A stretch of DNA of 33,339 nucleotides from an uncultured Devosia sp. (GCF_946479885.1 NZ_CAMLHM010000045.1:1-33339), one strand, 5' to 3'; shown: positions 10,369 through 18,407, counted from the stretch's first letter. The notes: generated by a model not told the origin, from the letters alone. Program-made: numbers and translations.

Positions 10369-11685
10369 ATGACCATGACCCAGGCCGATGGCCTGCCATT
10401 GCCCTCCACCTGGCGGCCGCTGCGCCTGCAAACCCTGGTGCTTTTGCGCTGGCTGGCGGTCGGCGGACAGACCATCGGCGTGCTGTTCGTGGCGTTCGGG
10501 CTCGGTTTCCCGCTGCCGCTGGTGGAGTGTTTCGCGCTCATCGCCGCCTCGGCCGGGCTCAATCTGGGCCTGGTGCTGCGGCTTGGCGCCTCCCATCGCC
10601 CCACTTCGCTGTCGGCGGCCAGCCAGGTCGGCTTCGACCTGCTGCAGCTGGGCGGCCTGTTGGCGCTCACCGGCGGCCTGCAGAACCCGTTTTCGCTGCT
10701 GCTGCTGGCGCCGGTCTCGGTTTCGGCGACCACCCTGCCGCAGCGGGCCACCTTCTTCATCGCGCTCCTGGCCGCGATCATCGCCTCGGCCCTCTCGGTC
10801 TGGCACTTGCCTTTGCCATGGGCCCCCAACGAACAGATCGTCTTCAACCGCATCTATGTCATCGGCATCTGGGTCTCGATCGTCTGCGGCGTGGTCTTCA
10901 TCTCGGCCTATACCAATCGCGTCGCCCATGACGCCCGCCAGATCGCCGACGCGCTGGCGGCGACCGAACTGGCGCTGTCGCGCAAGGAGCAGCTCTCGGC
11001 GCTCGATGGCCTGGCCGCCGCTGCCGCGCATGAGCTGGGCACGCCGCTTTCGACCATCGCCCTGGCCGCCAAGGAAATGCGCGCCGAAGCCGAGCCCGGC
11101 AGCGACCTGGCCGACGACGTGGAACTCATCATCGAGCAGGCGGCGCGCTGTCGCGCCATCCTCGCCAAGCTGCGCAACCTGGGCAGCGATGGCGGCGACC
11201 CCTTCGCCGCCGTGCCGCTGACTGATCTTCTGGCCGAAGTCGCCCGCCCGCATGAGGGGCGCGGCAAGGCGATCCTCTTCTACAACGAAAGGGCGGCCGG
11301 CCCGCCCCCGGTGTTCCAGCGCAGCGTCGGCCTGCTCTATGGCCTGGGCAACCTCATCGAAAACGCCACCGACTTTGCGCGCAGCAATGTGCGGGTCGAG
11401 GCCTCCTGGGACCTCGAAGCGGTGTCCGTCTCGATCACGGACGACGGCCCGGGCTTTGCGCCCGAGCTGATCGCCCGGCTGGGCGAGCCCTACCTCACCA
11501 GCCGCCCCCGCGATCCCCACGGGCCCGATGCCAGCAAGCCGGGGGGCCTGGGCCTGGGTGTCTTCATCGCCAAGACCCTGCTCGAGCGCACCGGTGGACG
11601 GCTGGCCTTCGAGAATATCGCCGCCAATGGACATGCCAGGGTGCGGATTGTCTGGCCGAGGAGCGCGGTGGAGGCGGGTGGGTAG
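10369..11685 (+). CDS. actS: Redox-sensing histidine kinase, ActS/PrrB/RegB family
   Basis: A 438-residue inner-membrane sensor kinase. About six membrane helices span residues 20-185. Between them, at 102-108, is GGLQNPF, the GGxxNPF motif that in RegB binds ubiquinone. The H-box is AAAHELGTPLST with phospho-acceptor His221. Cys261 lies in ARCRAIL exactly 40 residues later, the same spacing as His225 and the redox-active Cys265 of Rhodobacter capsulatus RegB. The ATPase part has LIENATDFA (N box), DDGPGF (G1) and GGLGLGVFIAKTL (G2). By family knowledge it autophosphorylates under reducing conditions and passes phosphate to ActR/RegA, controlling respiration and related genes. GAAAGG precedes the ATG; a second in-frame ATG follows 6 nt later. 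The cognate regulator lies 188 nt downstream, beyond a repeat. Confidence 0.93.
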   Translation: MTMTQADGLPLPSTWRPLRLQTLVLLRWLAVGGQTIGVLFVAFGLGFPLPLVECFALIAASAGLNLGLVLRLGASHRPTSLSAASQVGFDLLQLGGLLALTGGLQNPFSLLLLAPVSVSATTLPQRATFFIALLAAIIASALSVWHLPLPWAPNEQIVFNRIYVIGIWVSIVCGVVFISAYTNRVAHDARQIADALAATELALSRKEQLSALDGLAAAAAHELGTPLSTIALAAKEMRAEAEPGSDLADDVELIIEQAARCRAILAKLRNLGSDGGDPFAAVPLTDLLAEVARPHEGRGKAILFYNERAAGPPPVFQRSVGLLYGLGNLIENATDFARSNVRVEASWDLEAVSVSITDDGPGFAPELIARLGEPYLTSRPRDPHGPDASKPGGLGLGVFIAKTLLERTGGRLAFENIAANGHARVRIVWPRSAVEAGG

Positions 11686-11697
11686 GCATCGCATTCG

Positions 11698-11802
11698 CAG
11701 TCGACACCCTCCCCCTTGCGGGGGGTCAGGGTGGGGGGTGGTTGGCCCGGATATCGGGACTCCCAGCACCCCCTCCCAACCTCCCCCGTCGAGGGGGAGG
11801 TG
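11698..11802 (-). repeat. Composite palindromic repeat (family A copy 3, inverted relative to copy 2)
   Basis: A 105-bp element beginning CAGTCGACACCCTCCCCCTT and ending GGGGGAGGTG. It is close to the reverse complement of 9481-9587, including the central hairpin TTGGCCCGGATATCGGGACT. It separates actS from actR, so any actSR transcript would carry its hairpins. Confidence 0.85.
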
Positions 11803-11873
11803 CCGCTCAGTGGTTGGGGATGCATCAGAGCCACATTTTGACCTTTCCGCACCAAAGCCTTATGTGAAAGCCC

Positions 11874-12425
11874 ATGAGCACGATCGAAGACCTCCTGGCC
11901 ACCGACCCCAGCCTGCTGCTTGTCGATGACGACGCGGCCTTTCTGCAGCGCCTCGAGCGCGCCATGGCGCGGCGCGGCTTTGATGTCCGCATTGCCGGCT
12001 CGGTCGCCGAAGGGCTGGCCGCGGTGGCGGAAAAGCCACCCGCCTATGCCGTGGTCGACCTGCGCCTCGAAGACGGCAACGGGCTCGAAGTGGTCTCGGC
12101 ACTGCACACCAAGCGACCCGATGCGCGGGCCGTGGTGCTGACCGGCTACGGCAATATCGCCACCGCCGTCACCGCCGTGAAGCTGGGCGCCATCGATTAT
12201 CTGAGCAAGCCCGCCGATGCCGACGACGTCATCAATGCGCTGCTGGCTACCGGCGAGGACAAGCCCGAGCCGCCGGAAAACCCGATGTCGGCCGACCGGG
12301 TGCGTTGGGAACATATCCAGCGCGTCTATGAACTGTGCGACCGTAACGTCTCGGAAACGGCGCGCCGCCTCAACATGCACCGCCGCACCTTGCAGCGTAT
12401 TCTGGCCAAACGCGCGCCGCGCTAG
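11874..12425 (+). CDS. actR: Response regulator, ActR/PrrA/RegA family
   Basis: A 183-residue two-domain regulator and the expected partner of ActS. The receiver domain (about 12-128) has the acidic pair in LLLVDDDAAF, the phosphorylation site Asp62 in VVDLRLEDGNG, Thr in VLTGYGN and the conserved lysine in LSKPADADD. After a short Pro-rich linker (EDKPEPPENP) comes a Fis-type helix-turn-helix, NVSETARRLNMHRRTLQRILAKR, the near-invariant DNA-binding tail of the RegA/PrrA/ActR family. Phosphorylated members activate or repress genes of respiration, nitrogen and carbon metabolism and photosynthesis. Here it follows actS with 188 nt between, filled largely by a palindromic repeat, so it may have a separate promoter or a processed transcript. 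Confidence 0.94.
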   Translation: MSTIEDLLATDPSLLLVDDDAAFLQRLERAMARRGFDVRIAGSVAEGLAAVAEKPPAYAVVDLRLEDGNGLEVVSALHTKRPDARAVVLTGYGNIATAVTAVKLGAIDYLSKPADADDVINALLATGEDKPEPPENPMSADRVRWEHIQRVYELCDRNVSETARRLNMHRRTLQRILAKRAPR

Positions 12426-12435
12426 TCTCTGCCCC

Positions 12436-12452
12436 TCTCCCGCAAGGGGAGA
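12436..12452. repeat. Short family A-like hairpin
   Basis: TCTCCC, loop GCAAG, GGGAGA, followed by AGG, ten nucleotides after the actR stop. It is a single-arm relative of the CTCCCC/GGGGAG hairpins seen at 8526, 9560 and 11705 and may help end the actR transcript. Confidence 0.55.
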
Positions 12453-12480
12453 AGGCGATCGGCAGCACGACCGGCCGTCT

Positions 12481-12556
12481 CCCTCGGGCTTGCCCCGAGG
12501 GCTCTGTACTTACCGAACGCTCAGCAAGTGAAGAGCCCTCGGGTCAAGCCCGAGGG
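12481..12556. repeat. Paired CCCTCGGG palindromes (REP-like doublet, family B copy 2)
   Basis: CCCTCGGG-CTTGC-CCCGAGGG at 12481-12501 and CCCTCGGG-TCAAG-CCCGAGGG at 12536-12556. The two units are inverted relative to each other, as in the doublet at 4912-4992, and the inner flanks GGGCTCT and AGAGCCC continue the symmetry. The element sits between actR and the metallo-beta-lactamase-fold gene. Confidence 0.85.
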
Positions 12557-12634
12557 TGACGACCGGAGGTTGTTGCGCCTTCTCGGTAATGACACACTTG
12601 CAGACCAACACTGCAAAAAACAGGAGCCGCAGCC

Positions 12635-14287
12635 ATGACCGTCACCCTTCACTTCCACGGCGCGGCGGGCACGGTGACCGGCTCCTGCTATCGGGTCGAG
12701 CATGCCGGGGGCCGGTTCCTCGTCGATTGCGGCCTGTTCCAGGGCAACAAGTCGGTGCGCGACCTCAATCTCAAGCCGACGCCCTTCGACCCCAAGGCGA
12801 TCGATTTCCTGCTGCTGACCCACGCCCATATCGACCATGCCGGCCTCCTGCCCAAGCTCTATCGCGAGGGCTGGCGCGGCCCGATGTGGATGACCGAGCC
12901 CACGGCGGGCCTGCTCGAATATCTCTTGCCCGACAGCGCCGGCATCCAGGAAAGCGAAGCCGAACGCGAGACCAAGAAGCACAACCGGCGCGGCGACGAA
13001 CCCGCCAAGCCGCTCTACACCATGGAAGACGCCACCGAGGCGCTGGCCCATCGCAAGACCTGCCAGTATGGCGAATGGATCGAGCCCGGTCCGGGCGTCC
13101 GCGCCCGCTACTGGAATGCCGGGCATATCATCGGCTCGGCCTCCATCGAGGTCGAGGTCAGAGATGGCGACAAGACCATCCGCCTGATGTTCTCGGGCGA
13201 TATCGGGCCGGACGAGAAGGTGTTCTACAACGAGCCCGAGGGTCCGGCGGGCTTTGACTACATCCTCTGCGAAAGCACCTATGGCGGGCGCGAGCGCGAG
13301 GACTATACGCTGAGCCAGCGTCGTGCCGCCCTCAAGCAAGAGATCAACACCGCCATGGCGCGGGGTGGCAACCTGGTCATCCCGGCCTTTGCCGTCGAGC
13401 GCAGCCAGGAGCTGCTGCACGATATCGGCTATCTGATCAAATCGGGCGAGATCGATCCCAAGCTGGTCTTCCTCGACAGTCCGCTGGCCTCCAAGGTCAC
13501 CGGCGTCTATCGCAAATATGCCAAGATGTTCGACGACGTCGAACTGGGCGCCGACGAGCTGTTCAACGATCCCCGTTTCCGCATTGTCGAGGGCGTCGAA
13601 GAGTCCAAGGCCATCAACACCATCCGCGGCGGCGCCATCATCATGAGCGCCTCGGGCATGGCCGATGCCGGTCGTATCAAGCACCACCTGCGCAACAACC
13701 TGATCCGCTCGAACGCCACCGTGCTCTTCGTCGGCTACCAGGCGCCGGGCACTTTGGGCCATGTGATCCTCAGCGGCGCCAAGGAAGCGCGCATCCACTC
13801 CACCCTGGTGCCCATCCGCGCCACCATCCGCTCGATGGGCAATTATTCGGCCCATGCCGATCACTCCGAGCTGATGGCCTGGATCAAGGCGCGTCTGCCG
13901 GCGCATGGCGCGATCTTCCTGACCCATGGCGAAGACGAGGAGCGCGCTGCCCTGCGGTCGGCGCTGATGGCAACGGGCATTGCCGGCGACCAGGTCGTCC
14001 TGCCCCTGCTCGACGATTATTTCGAACTCACCGCCGCCGGCATTGCCGCCAAGGCCCAGGCGGCCACGCCGCGCATCGATCCGCTGCAGGTGCATTCGGA
14101 TTGGCACAACGCCTTTTCCGATTTCACCATCCGGCTGAGCCAACGGCTGCAATCGGGCTCGGCCGAGGAAAAGCTGGCGGTCATGCGGGCGCTGCAAAAG
14201 GAACTCGACGCCCTCGGCGCCGCCCCGACCCCACCCCCGATCGCGACGCCCATCACGCCGGTGGAGAGCCAGAGTTTTGACGAATAG
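12635..14287 (+). CDS. Metallo-beta-lactamase-fold beta-CASP protein, RNA-processing exonuclease type
   Basis: A 550-residue cytoplasmic protein of the MBL-fold RNA-specificity-domain family (COG1236 type). The zinc site HAHIDHAG is at 63-70 (HxHxDH), preceded by FLVDCGLFQGNK. Further MBL ligands appear in NAGHIIGSAS and FSGDIGPDEK. The beta-CASP insert begins near ILCESTYGGRERE, and the C-terminal motifs are MSASGMADAGRIKHHL, VLFVGYQAPGTLG, GNYSAHADHSEL and FLTHGED. Relatives are nucleases acting on RNA (CPSF73-like, RNase J-like); the substrate of the bacterial version is not established. A Pro-rich tail follows residue 525. AGGAG lies about 9 nt before the ATG. It stands alone between a repeat doublet and a convergent MFS gene. 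Confidence 0.92.
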   Translation: MTVTLHFHGAAGTVTGSCYRVEHAGGRFLVDCGLFQGNKSVRDLNLKPTPFDPKAIDFLLLTHAHIDHAGLLPKLYREGWRGPMWMTEPTAGLLEYLLPDSAGIQESEAERETKKHNRRGDEPAKPLYTMEDATEALAHRKTCQYGEWIEPGPGVRARYWNAGHIIGSASIEVEVRDGDKTIRLMFSGDIGPDEKVFYNEPEGPAGFDYILCESTYGGREREDYTLSQRRAALKQEINTAMARGGNLVIPAFAVERSQELLHDIGYLIKSGEIDPKLVFLDSPLASKVTGVYRKYAKMFDDVELGADELFNDPRFRIVEGVEESKAINTIRGGAIIMSASGMADAGRIKHHLRNNLIRSNATVLFVGYQAPGTLGHVILSGAKEARIHSTLVPIRATIRSMGNYSAHADHSELMAWIKARLPAHGAIFLTHGEDEERAALRSALMATGIAGDQVVLPLLDDYFELTAAGIAAKAQAATPRIDPLQVHSDWHNAFSDFTIRLSQRLQSGSAEEKLAVMRALQKELDALGAAPTPPPIATPITPVESQSFDE

Positions 14288-14293
14288 GAAGCA

Positions 14294-14340
14294 TACCCCC
14301 TCGTAGCCTCCCCTGTTTGGGGGGAGATTAGGCGGGGGTA
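14294..14340. repeat. TACCCCC hairpin (family A copy 4) overlapping the MFS stop codon
   Basis: An imperfect hairpin running from TACCCCCTCGTAGCCTCCCC to the near-complementary GGGGGGAGATTAGGCGGGGGTA arm. It lies at the convergent junction and contains the TAA of the minus-strand MFS gene (14328-14330), so the last residues of that protein, STPA, are encoded by the right arm. A long version is at 22729-22845. Confidence 0.75.
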
Positions 14341-15479
14341 CTCTGCGCCTTCGGCGCCAGCTTCCCGGCCATGGCCCAGGTCAGCACCAGCAGGGGCAGC
14401 AGCATGGCAAAGGCCATGCGGATGCCCAGGCCCTGCGCCATGGCGCCGATCAGCACCGGCGCGCCCAGATTGACCAATTGGAAGATCAGCGTCGTCGCGG
14501 CCACGTTCTGGCTGGCCGGCCGGTCGCCCAGCCGCGCGGCGGCCGACAGCATCAGCGGATAGAGCACGCAGATGCCGATACCCACGAGCCCGAACCCGGC
14601 CAGCGCGAGGCCTGCATTGGGCGAAACCACCAGCAACACCATGCCCGCGACGGCGATGCTCGCCAGTACTCGGGCCACGCGCACCGGACCGAAGCGGTCG
14701 ATGAAGCGATCCGCCACCAGTCGGCCCAGCGCCATGGTGGCGAGCAACGCCGGCAGGGCCAGCGACTCGATCCAGGCGGCGACCTCGAAATTGTCGCGCA
14801 GATAGATGATCGACCAGGCGCGCGCCGCGCCCTCGGTCAGGCCCGCACCCAGCCCGAAGGCGACCAGGCCCAGGGTTGCCAGCGTCGGCCAGGCGAGCTT
14901 GCGCGCATTGCCGTTGCCGGCATGGGCGCGCGGCGGCGTCACCGGCATGGGGACGACCACCGCCAGCAGCAGCACGATCACCAGTGGCGACAGCAGCCAC
15001 ATATGCAGGGCCGGCGCGACATCGAAGCCGCGCAAAGCCGCGCCCAGCAGCGAGGTCATCAGGAACCCGATGCTCCACACGCCGTGGCAGGTATTCATGA
15101 TGCGGCTGTCCGACGCCGCTTCGATACGGTCGGCTTCCACATTGATGGCGATATTGGTGATCGAGAAGCCGACGCCGTTGACGGCCAGCAGCGCGAACAT
15201 GGCGATGGGGTTGAGCCACACCGTGACCAGCGCCGCGCTGATCGTCACGACGGGCAGCAGCACGAGGATGATCTTGCGCGGCCCGAAGCGCTCGATGATC
15301 CGGCTCGAAAACAGGAACATCGACAGCGCCCCCAGCGGCTGCCCCATCAGTACCAGGCCGAGCTGGCCTTCGCTCAGCCCGATCTGCAGCTGGATATCGG
15401 GGATGCGCGTATGCAGCGCGCCGATGGCCAGCGCGTGGATGAAGAACAGGGCGATGATGCGCCAGCGGGTGATGGGCAT
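14328..15479 (-). CDS. MFS transporter A (last gene of the four-transporter cluster)
   Basis: A 383-residue, 12-helix inner-membrane transporter of the major facilitator superfamily, with the YbjJ/fucose-permease-like layout. It begins with a helix containing GALHTRIPDIQLQIGLSEGQLGL, matched in its three neighbours. It is the most divergent of the four: the motif EGAGIDWSAIYMRD is EGAARAWSIIYLRD here and DRPAAVNVAALGQ is DRPASQNVAATTL. The substrate is unknown; sugars are plausible for the family. I chose ATG at 15479 because the distance to the first helix matches the paralogues; a GTG at 15488 overlaps the mmcB stop by a GTGA and would suggest translational coupling. The 3' end runs into a palindromic repeat. 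Confidence 0.85.
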   Translation of the reverse strand: MPITRWRIIALFFIHALAIGALHTRIPDIQLQIGLSEGQLGLVLMGQPLGALSMFLFSSRIIERFGPRKIILVLLPVVTISAALVTVWLNPIAMFALLAVNGVGFSITNIAINVEADRIEAASDSRIMNTCHGVWSIGFLMTSLLGAALRGFDVAPALHMWLLSPLVIVLLLAVVVPMPVTPPRAHAGNGNARKLAWPTLATLGLVAFGLGAGLTEGAARAWSIIYLRDNFEVAAWIESLALPALLATMALGRLVADRFIDRFGPVRVARVLASIAVAGMVLLVVSPNAGLALAGFGLVGIGICVLYPLMLSAAARLGDRPASQNVAATTLIFQLVNLGAPVLIGAMAQGLGIRMAFAMLLPLLVLTWAMAGKLAPKAQSTPA

Positions 15480-15484
15480 GGAAC

Positions 15485-15946
15485 TCACTTTGGACCGGGG
15501 TCCATCAGGATGTGGATGCGGTCCGCGCCGAGGCGGGCGAGCTTGAGCATCAGCGCCTTGCGCCGGGCCGGGGCCAGGGGCGTATCGGGGCTGTCGCGCA
15601 GGATGGCGCCATCATGCCCGTCGGCAACGATCAAGCCTTCGCTATCAGGGAAGATCTCGGCTTCCAGCTCGGGCGGCTTGGCAAAGAAGAACTTGTCGGA
15701 AAATTCCCGGTATTCCGGCCATTTGCGATCGACCTGGAAGTCGATCAGGCTCGACTTGATCTCGATGATCCAGATCTCGCCCTTGGGACCCACCGCCAGC
15801 ACATCGGCCCGCCTGCCATTGGCCAGCGGCACTTCGGCATAGCAGGCCATGTCGTGCCGCTCGCGCAGCATGCGCATCACCCCGCGCTGCACCCGCAAAG
15901 CCGTCGCCGATTGGCGCAGGTCGACGATGGGTGGCAGGTCAGCCAT
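15485..15946 (-). CDS. mmcB: MmcB family DNA repair protein
   Basis: A 153-residue protein resembling MmcB, a small alphaproteobacterial factor linked in Caulobacter to mitomycin C resistance and the SOS response. It has a PD-(D/E)xK nuclease-like core: GRRADVLAVGPKGEIWIIEIKSSLIDFQVDRKWPEY supplies the Asp and the E-x-K pair (residues about 72-92), followed by FFFAKPPELEAEIFPDSEGLIVADG. The start MADLPPIVDL at 15946 overlaps the 3' end of MFS transporter B by 8 nt, and its stop lies 5 nt before (or overlaps) the start of MFS transporter A. It is therefore translationally embedded in a transporter operon. I saw no LexA-type GTTC-N7-GTTC box nearby. Confidence 0.85.
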   Translation of the reverse strand: MADLPPIVDLRQSATALRVQRGVMRMLRERHDMACYAEVPLANGRRADVLAVGPKGEIWIIEIKSSLIDFQVDRKWPEYREFSDKFFFAKPPELEAEIFPDSEGLIVADGHDGAILRDSPDTPLAPARRKALMLKLARLGADRIHILMDPGPK

Positions 15947-17102
15947 GGGCGGGTGCCGTCTCCCCCTGGGTTCGCGCCGCCGGCAGGGCCCGGACCACCA
16001 AAAGTGCCACCACCAGCGTCGGCACGACAACCCAATATGACACGCGGATGCCGAAGCGCTCGGCGACGAAGCCGAGCAGCGGCGGCCCGAGGAAAAACAC
16101 GACGAAGGTCATCTGCCCGAGCGAGGCCACATTGACCGCCGCCGGCCGGTCGGTGCGCTGCGCCGCCGCCGATACAGCCAGCGGATAGACCGCGCTGCAG
16201 CCGATGCCGGTCAGCGCAAAGCCGAGCAATGCCACATATTCATGCGGCGCCGTTGCCACCAGCACGAGCCCGGCAATGGCGATCAGCAGCAGCGTCGCCG
16301 CCACCGCGCGGGGCGAGAAACGGTCGACCACACCATCCATGGTGAGCCGCGCAATGGCCATGAACAGCGAGAAAACAGTGATGCTGAGGCCGCCGATGAA
16401 CGGCTCGACCGCAAAGACGTCCCGCATATAGATCGCCGACCAGTCGACGCCCGCGCCCTCGGCCAGCAGCGGCGCCGCGCCGATGATGCAGAGCGCCGCC
16501 AGCCCCAGCGTCGGAAAGGCGATCAGCGGCGTGTCGCCGGTATGGGAGTCGGGCCGCAGCGGCGCATCCTCGATACCGCGGAATACGACAGTTCCGGCGA
16601 TCAAAACCACGACCAGGGCCACCAGCAGATGGATGTGGATCGGCACGCCGAGCTGGCGAACGCCGGCGCTGATGAGCGCGGTGGCGAAAAAGCCCAGGCT
16701 CCACATGCCATGGGTGCGGCTCATGATGCGATAGCCGAGCTGGGCTTCGAGCCGGTCGGCCTCCAGATTGACGATGACTTCCACCGCTCCGGCAAACAGG
16801 CCCGCCACGAAGAAGAGCGGCGCCACCAGGATTGCCGAGGGCATGAACGGCACCAGCGCGTAGAGCACCGACGCGCCGAAAATGGTGACGAACACCCCGG
16901 TTCGTGCCGTAGTCCGGGCGATCAGCGGGCCGGAAAAGGTCAGCGCCACAAGCGCACCGCATGACATGGCGATCAGGGTGAGGCCAAGCTGGCCCTCGGT
17001 GAGCCCGAGCTGGCGCTGCAGATCGGGCAGGCGCGACAGCAGCGCGCCCATCGAGAGCGCGAAGATGAAGAACACGCCGTAGATTCGGTGATGCGGGCGC
17101 AT
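15939..17102 (-). CDS. MFS transporter B
   Basis: A 387-residue, 12-helix MFS transporter. It shares with transporters C and D the first-helix motif GALLSRLPDLQRQLGLTEGQLGL, VNLEADRLEA after helix 4, SRTHGMWSLGFF, EGAGVDWSAIYMRDVFAVEPF in the second half, and AAAQRTDRPAAVNVASLGQ near helix 10. The start MRPHHRIYGVFF at 17102 has AAGGAAA about 8 nt upstream. The 3' end overlaps the mmcB start by 8 nt. Upstream, 114 nt containing a strong stem-loop separate it from transporter C. The substrate is unknown. Confidence 0.88.
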   Translation of the reverse strand: MRPHHRIYGVFFIFALSMGALLSRLPDLQRQLGLTEGQLGLTLIAMSCGALVALTFSGPLIARTTARTGVFVTIFGASVLYALVPFMPSAILVAPLFFVAGLFAGAVEVIVNLEADRLEAQLGYRIMSRTHGMWSLGFFATALISAGVRQLGVPIHIHLLVALVVVLIAGTVVFRGIEDAPLRPDSHTGDTPLIAFPTLGLAALCIIGAAPLLAEGAGVDWSAIYMRDVFAVEPFIGGLSITVFSLFMAIARLTMDGVVDRFSPRAVAATLLLIAIAGLVLVATAPHEYVALLGFALTGIGCSAVYPLAVSAAAQRTDRPAAVNVASLGQMTFVVFFLGPPLLGFVAERFGIRVSYWVVVPTLVVALLVVRALPAARTQGETAPAHG

Positions 17103-17160
17103 GTCGGGTATTTCCTTGCCGATCGAGTGCCGGACGCTCGGCTTGTGGGGATCGATATGC

Positions 17161-17201
17161 CTGACAGGGTTCTGGCGCAACCGGGCGCCAGAACCTGTCA
17201 G
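17161..17201. repeat. Intercistronic stem-loop
   Basis: CTGACAGGGTTCTGGCG (17161-17177) pairs with CGCCAGAACCTGTCAG (17186-17201): a 16-bp stem with one bulged G and an 8-nt loop. It starts 16 nt after the stop of MFS transporter C and precedes transporter B. There is no U tract on either strand, so it fits an mRNA-stabilising or processing hairpin better than a Rho-independent terminator. Confidence 0.8.
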
Positions 17202-17216
17202 CAAGACTGTTGCCGG

Positions 17217-18407
17217 TCAGCCGAGCGGGCTGGGCTCCGGCGGCAGGCCATGGGGCGCCTCCACCTTGCGGTTGCCGAGCGCAAAGCTCGACGCCCACAG
17301 GCCCGCCAGCAGCAGCGGCAGGCAGACGAGGTAGGAATTGCGGATGCCCAGATATTCGGCGACGAAGCCGAGCAGCGGCGGGGCGAGGAAGAACACCACG
17401 AAGCTCACCTGCCCGAGCGCCGCGACATTGACCGCCGCGGGCCGGTCGGTGCGCTGCGCCGCGGCCGACACCGCCAGCGGATAGACCGCCGAACAGCCGA
17501 TGCCCATCAGCGCAAAGCCCGCCAGCGCGATTTCCGGCATGGGCGCATAGCCCACCATCAGCACGCCGATGCTGGCAATGCTGAGCAGCACCATGGCCAC
17601 CAGACGCGGGCCGAAGCGCGACACGATCGGATCGGCCGTGAGGCGCATCGCCGCCATGAAGCCGGCAAACAGCGTCAGCCCCATGCCGCCGACAAACGGC
17701 TGGGCCGAGAACACGTCGCGCATATAGATGGCCGACCAGTCGATGCCGGCGCCTTCCACGAGGAACGCGGCAAAGCCGATCAGGCACAGCGGCAGCAGGC
17801 CCCAATTGGGGAAGGCGATACGGTGGGTATTTTCCGAATGCGTCCGCTGCGGCGCCGGCGAAGGCACGATGCCCCAGATCATGTAGCCGCCGACAAGCAC
17901 CACGAAGGCGGCGATCAGCCCCAGATGCGCCTCGACCGAAAGGCCGGACTGGCGGATACCGGCCCCAGCCAGCGCCGTGACGAAAAAGCCGACGCTCCAG
18001 AAGCCGTGCGCCCGGTTCATGAACCGCCCACCGGTATGCATTTCCAGCCGGTCGATCTCGACATTGAGGTTGATTTCGAGCGCGCCCGACAACAGCCCCG
18101 TGGCGAACAGCACGGCAAATACCGCCGGCGCCACGCCGAGCCAGGGAATGGTGGCGAACAGCAGCGCCGGTCCGAGCACGGTGAAGAAGGCCGTGGTGCG
18201 CACGCCCAGTTTTTCGATAACGGAAGCCCCAAAGGTGAGCGAGATCAGCGAGCCGATCGACATGCCGATCATGGTGAGGCCCAGCTGGCTCTCGGTGACG
18301 CCGAGATGGGTCTGGATATCGGGCAGGCGCGCCATCAGCGCGCCCGTCGTTACGGCGAACAGGAAGAAGCAGGCATAGAGCCGGTGCTGCGGCGCGATCA
18401 TGGTCAT
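17217..18407 (-). CDS. MFS transporter C
   Basis: A 396-residue, 12-helix MFS transporter, the closest match to transporter B within the cluster. Shared motifs are GALMARLPDIQTHLGVTESQLGLTMIGMS, LNVEIDRLEMHTGGRFMNRAHGFWSVGFF, EGAGIDWSAIYMRDVFSAQPF and AAAQRTDRPAAVNVAALGQVSFVVFFLAPPLLGFVAEYLGI. The ATG at 18407 overlaps the TGA of transporter D in an ATGA arrangement, which implies translational coupling; a second ATG follows two codons later. The C-terminal tail is hydrophilic (NRKVEAPHGLPPEPSPLG). The substrate is unknown. Confidence 0.88.
   Translation of the reverse strand: MTMIAPQHRLYACFFLFAVTTGALMARLPDIQTHLGVTESQLGLTMIGMSIGSLISLTFGASVIEKLGVRTTAFFTVLGPALLFATIPWLGVAPAVFAVLFATGLLSGALEINLNVEIDRLEMHTGGRFMNRAHGFWSVGFFVTALAGAGIRQSGLSVEAHLGLIAAFVVLVGGYMIWGIVPSPAPQRTHSENTHRIAFPNWGLLPLCLIGFAAFLVEGAGIDWSAIYMRDVFSAQPFVGGMGLTLFAGFMAAMRLTADPIVSRFGPRLVAMVLLSIASIGVLMVGYAPMPEIALAGFALMGIGCSAVYPLAVSAAAQRTDRPAAVNVAALGQVSFVVFFLAPPLLGFVAEYLGIRNSYLVCLPLLLAGLWASSFALGNRKVEAPHGLPPEPSPLG

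Noticed and set aside
10327..11769. 480-residue open frame antisense to actS
   Set aside because: It overlaps a sensor kinase with all expected motifs; the antisense product is low-complexity and its N-terminal end is translated repeat.
17161..17201. Stem-loop as a Rho-independent terminator
   Set aside because: No U tract follows on either strand, so it is listed as an intercistronic hairpin instead.
15947..17216. SOS (LexA) box for mmcB
   Set aside because: I looked for the alphaproteobacterial GTTC-N7-GTTC form near the gene and its upstream neighbour and did not see it.
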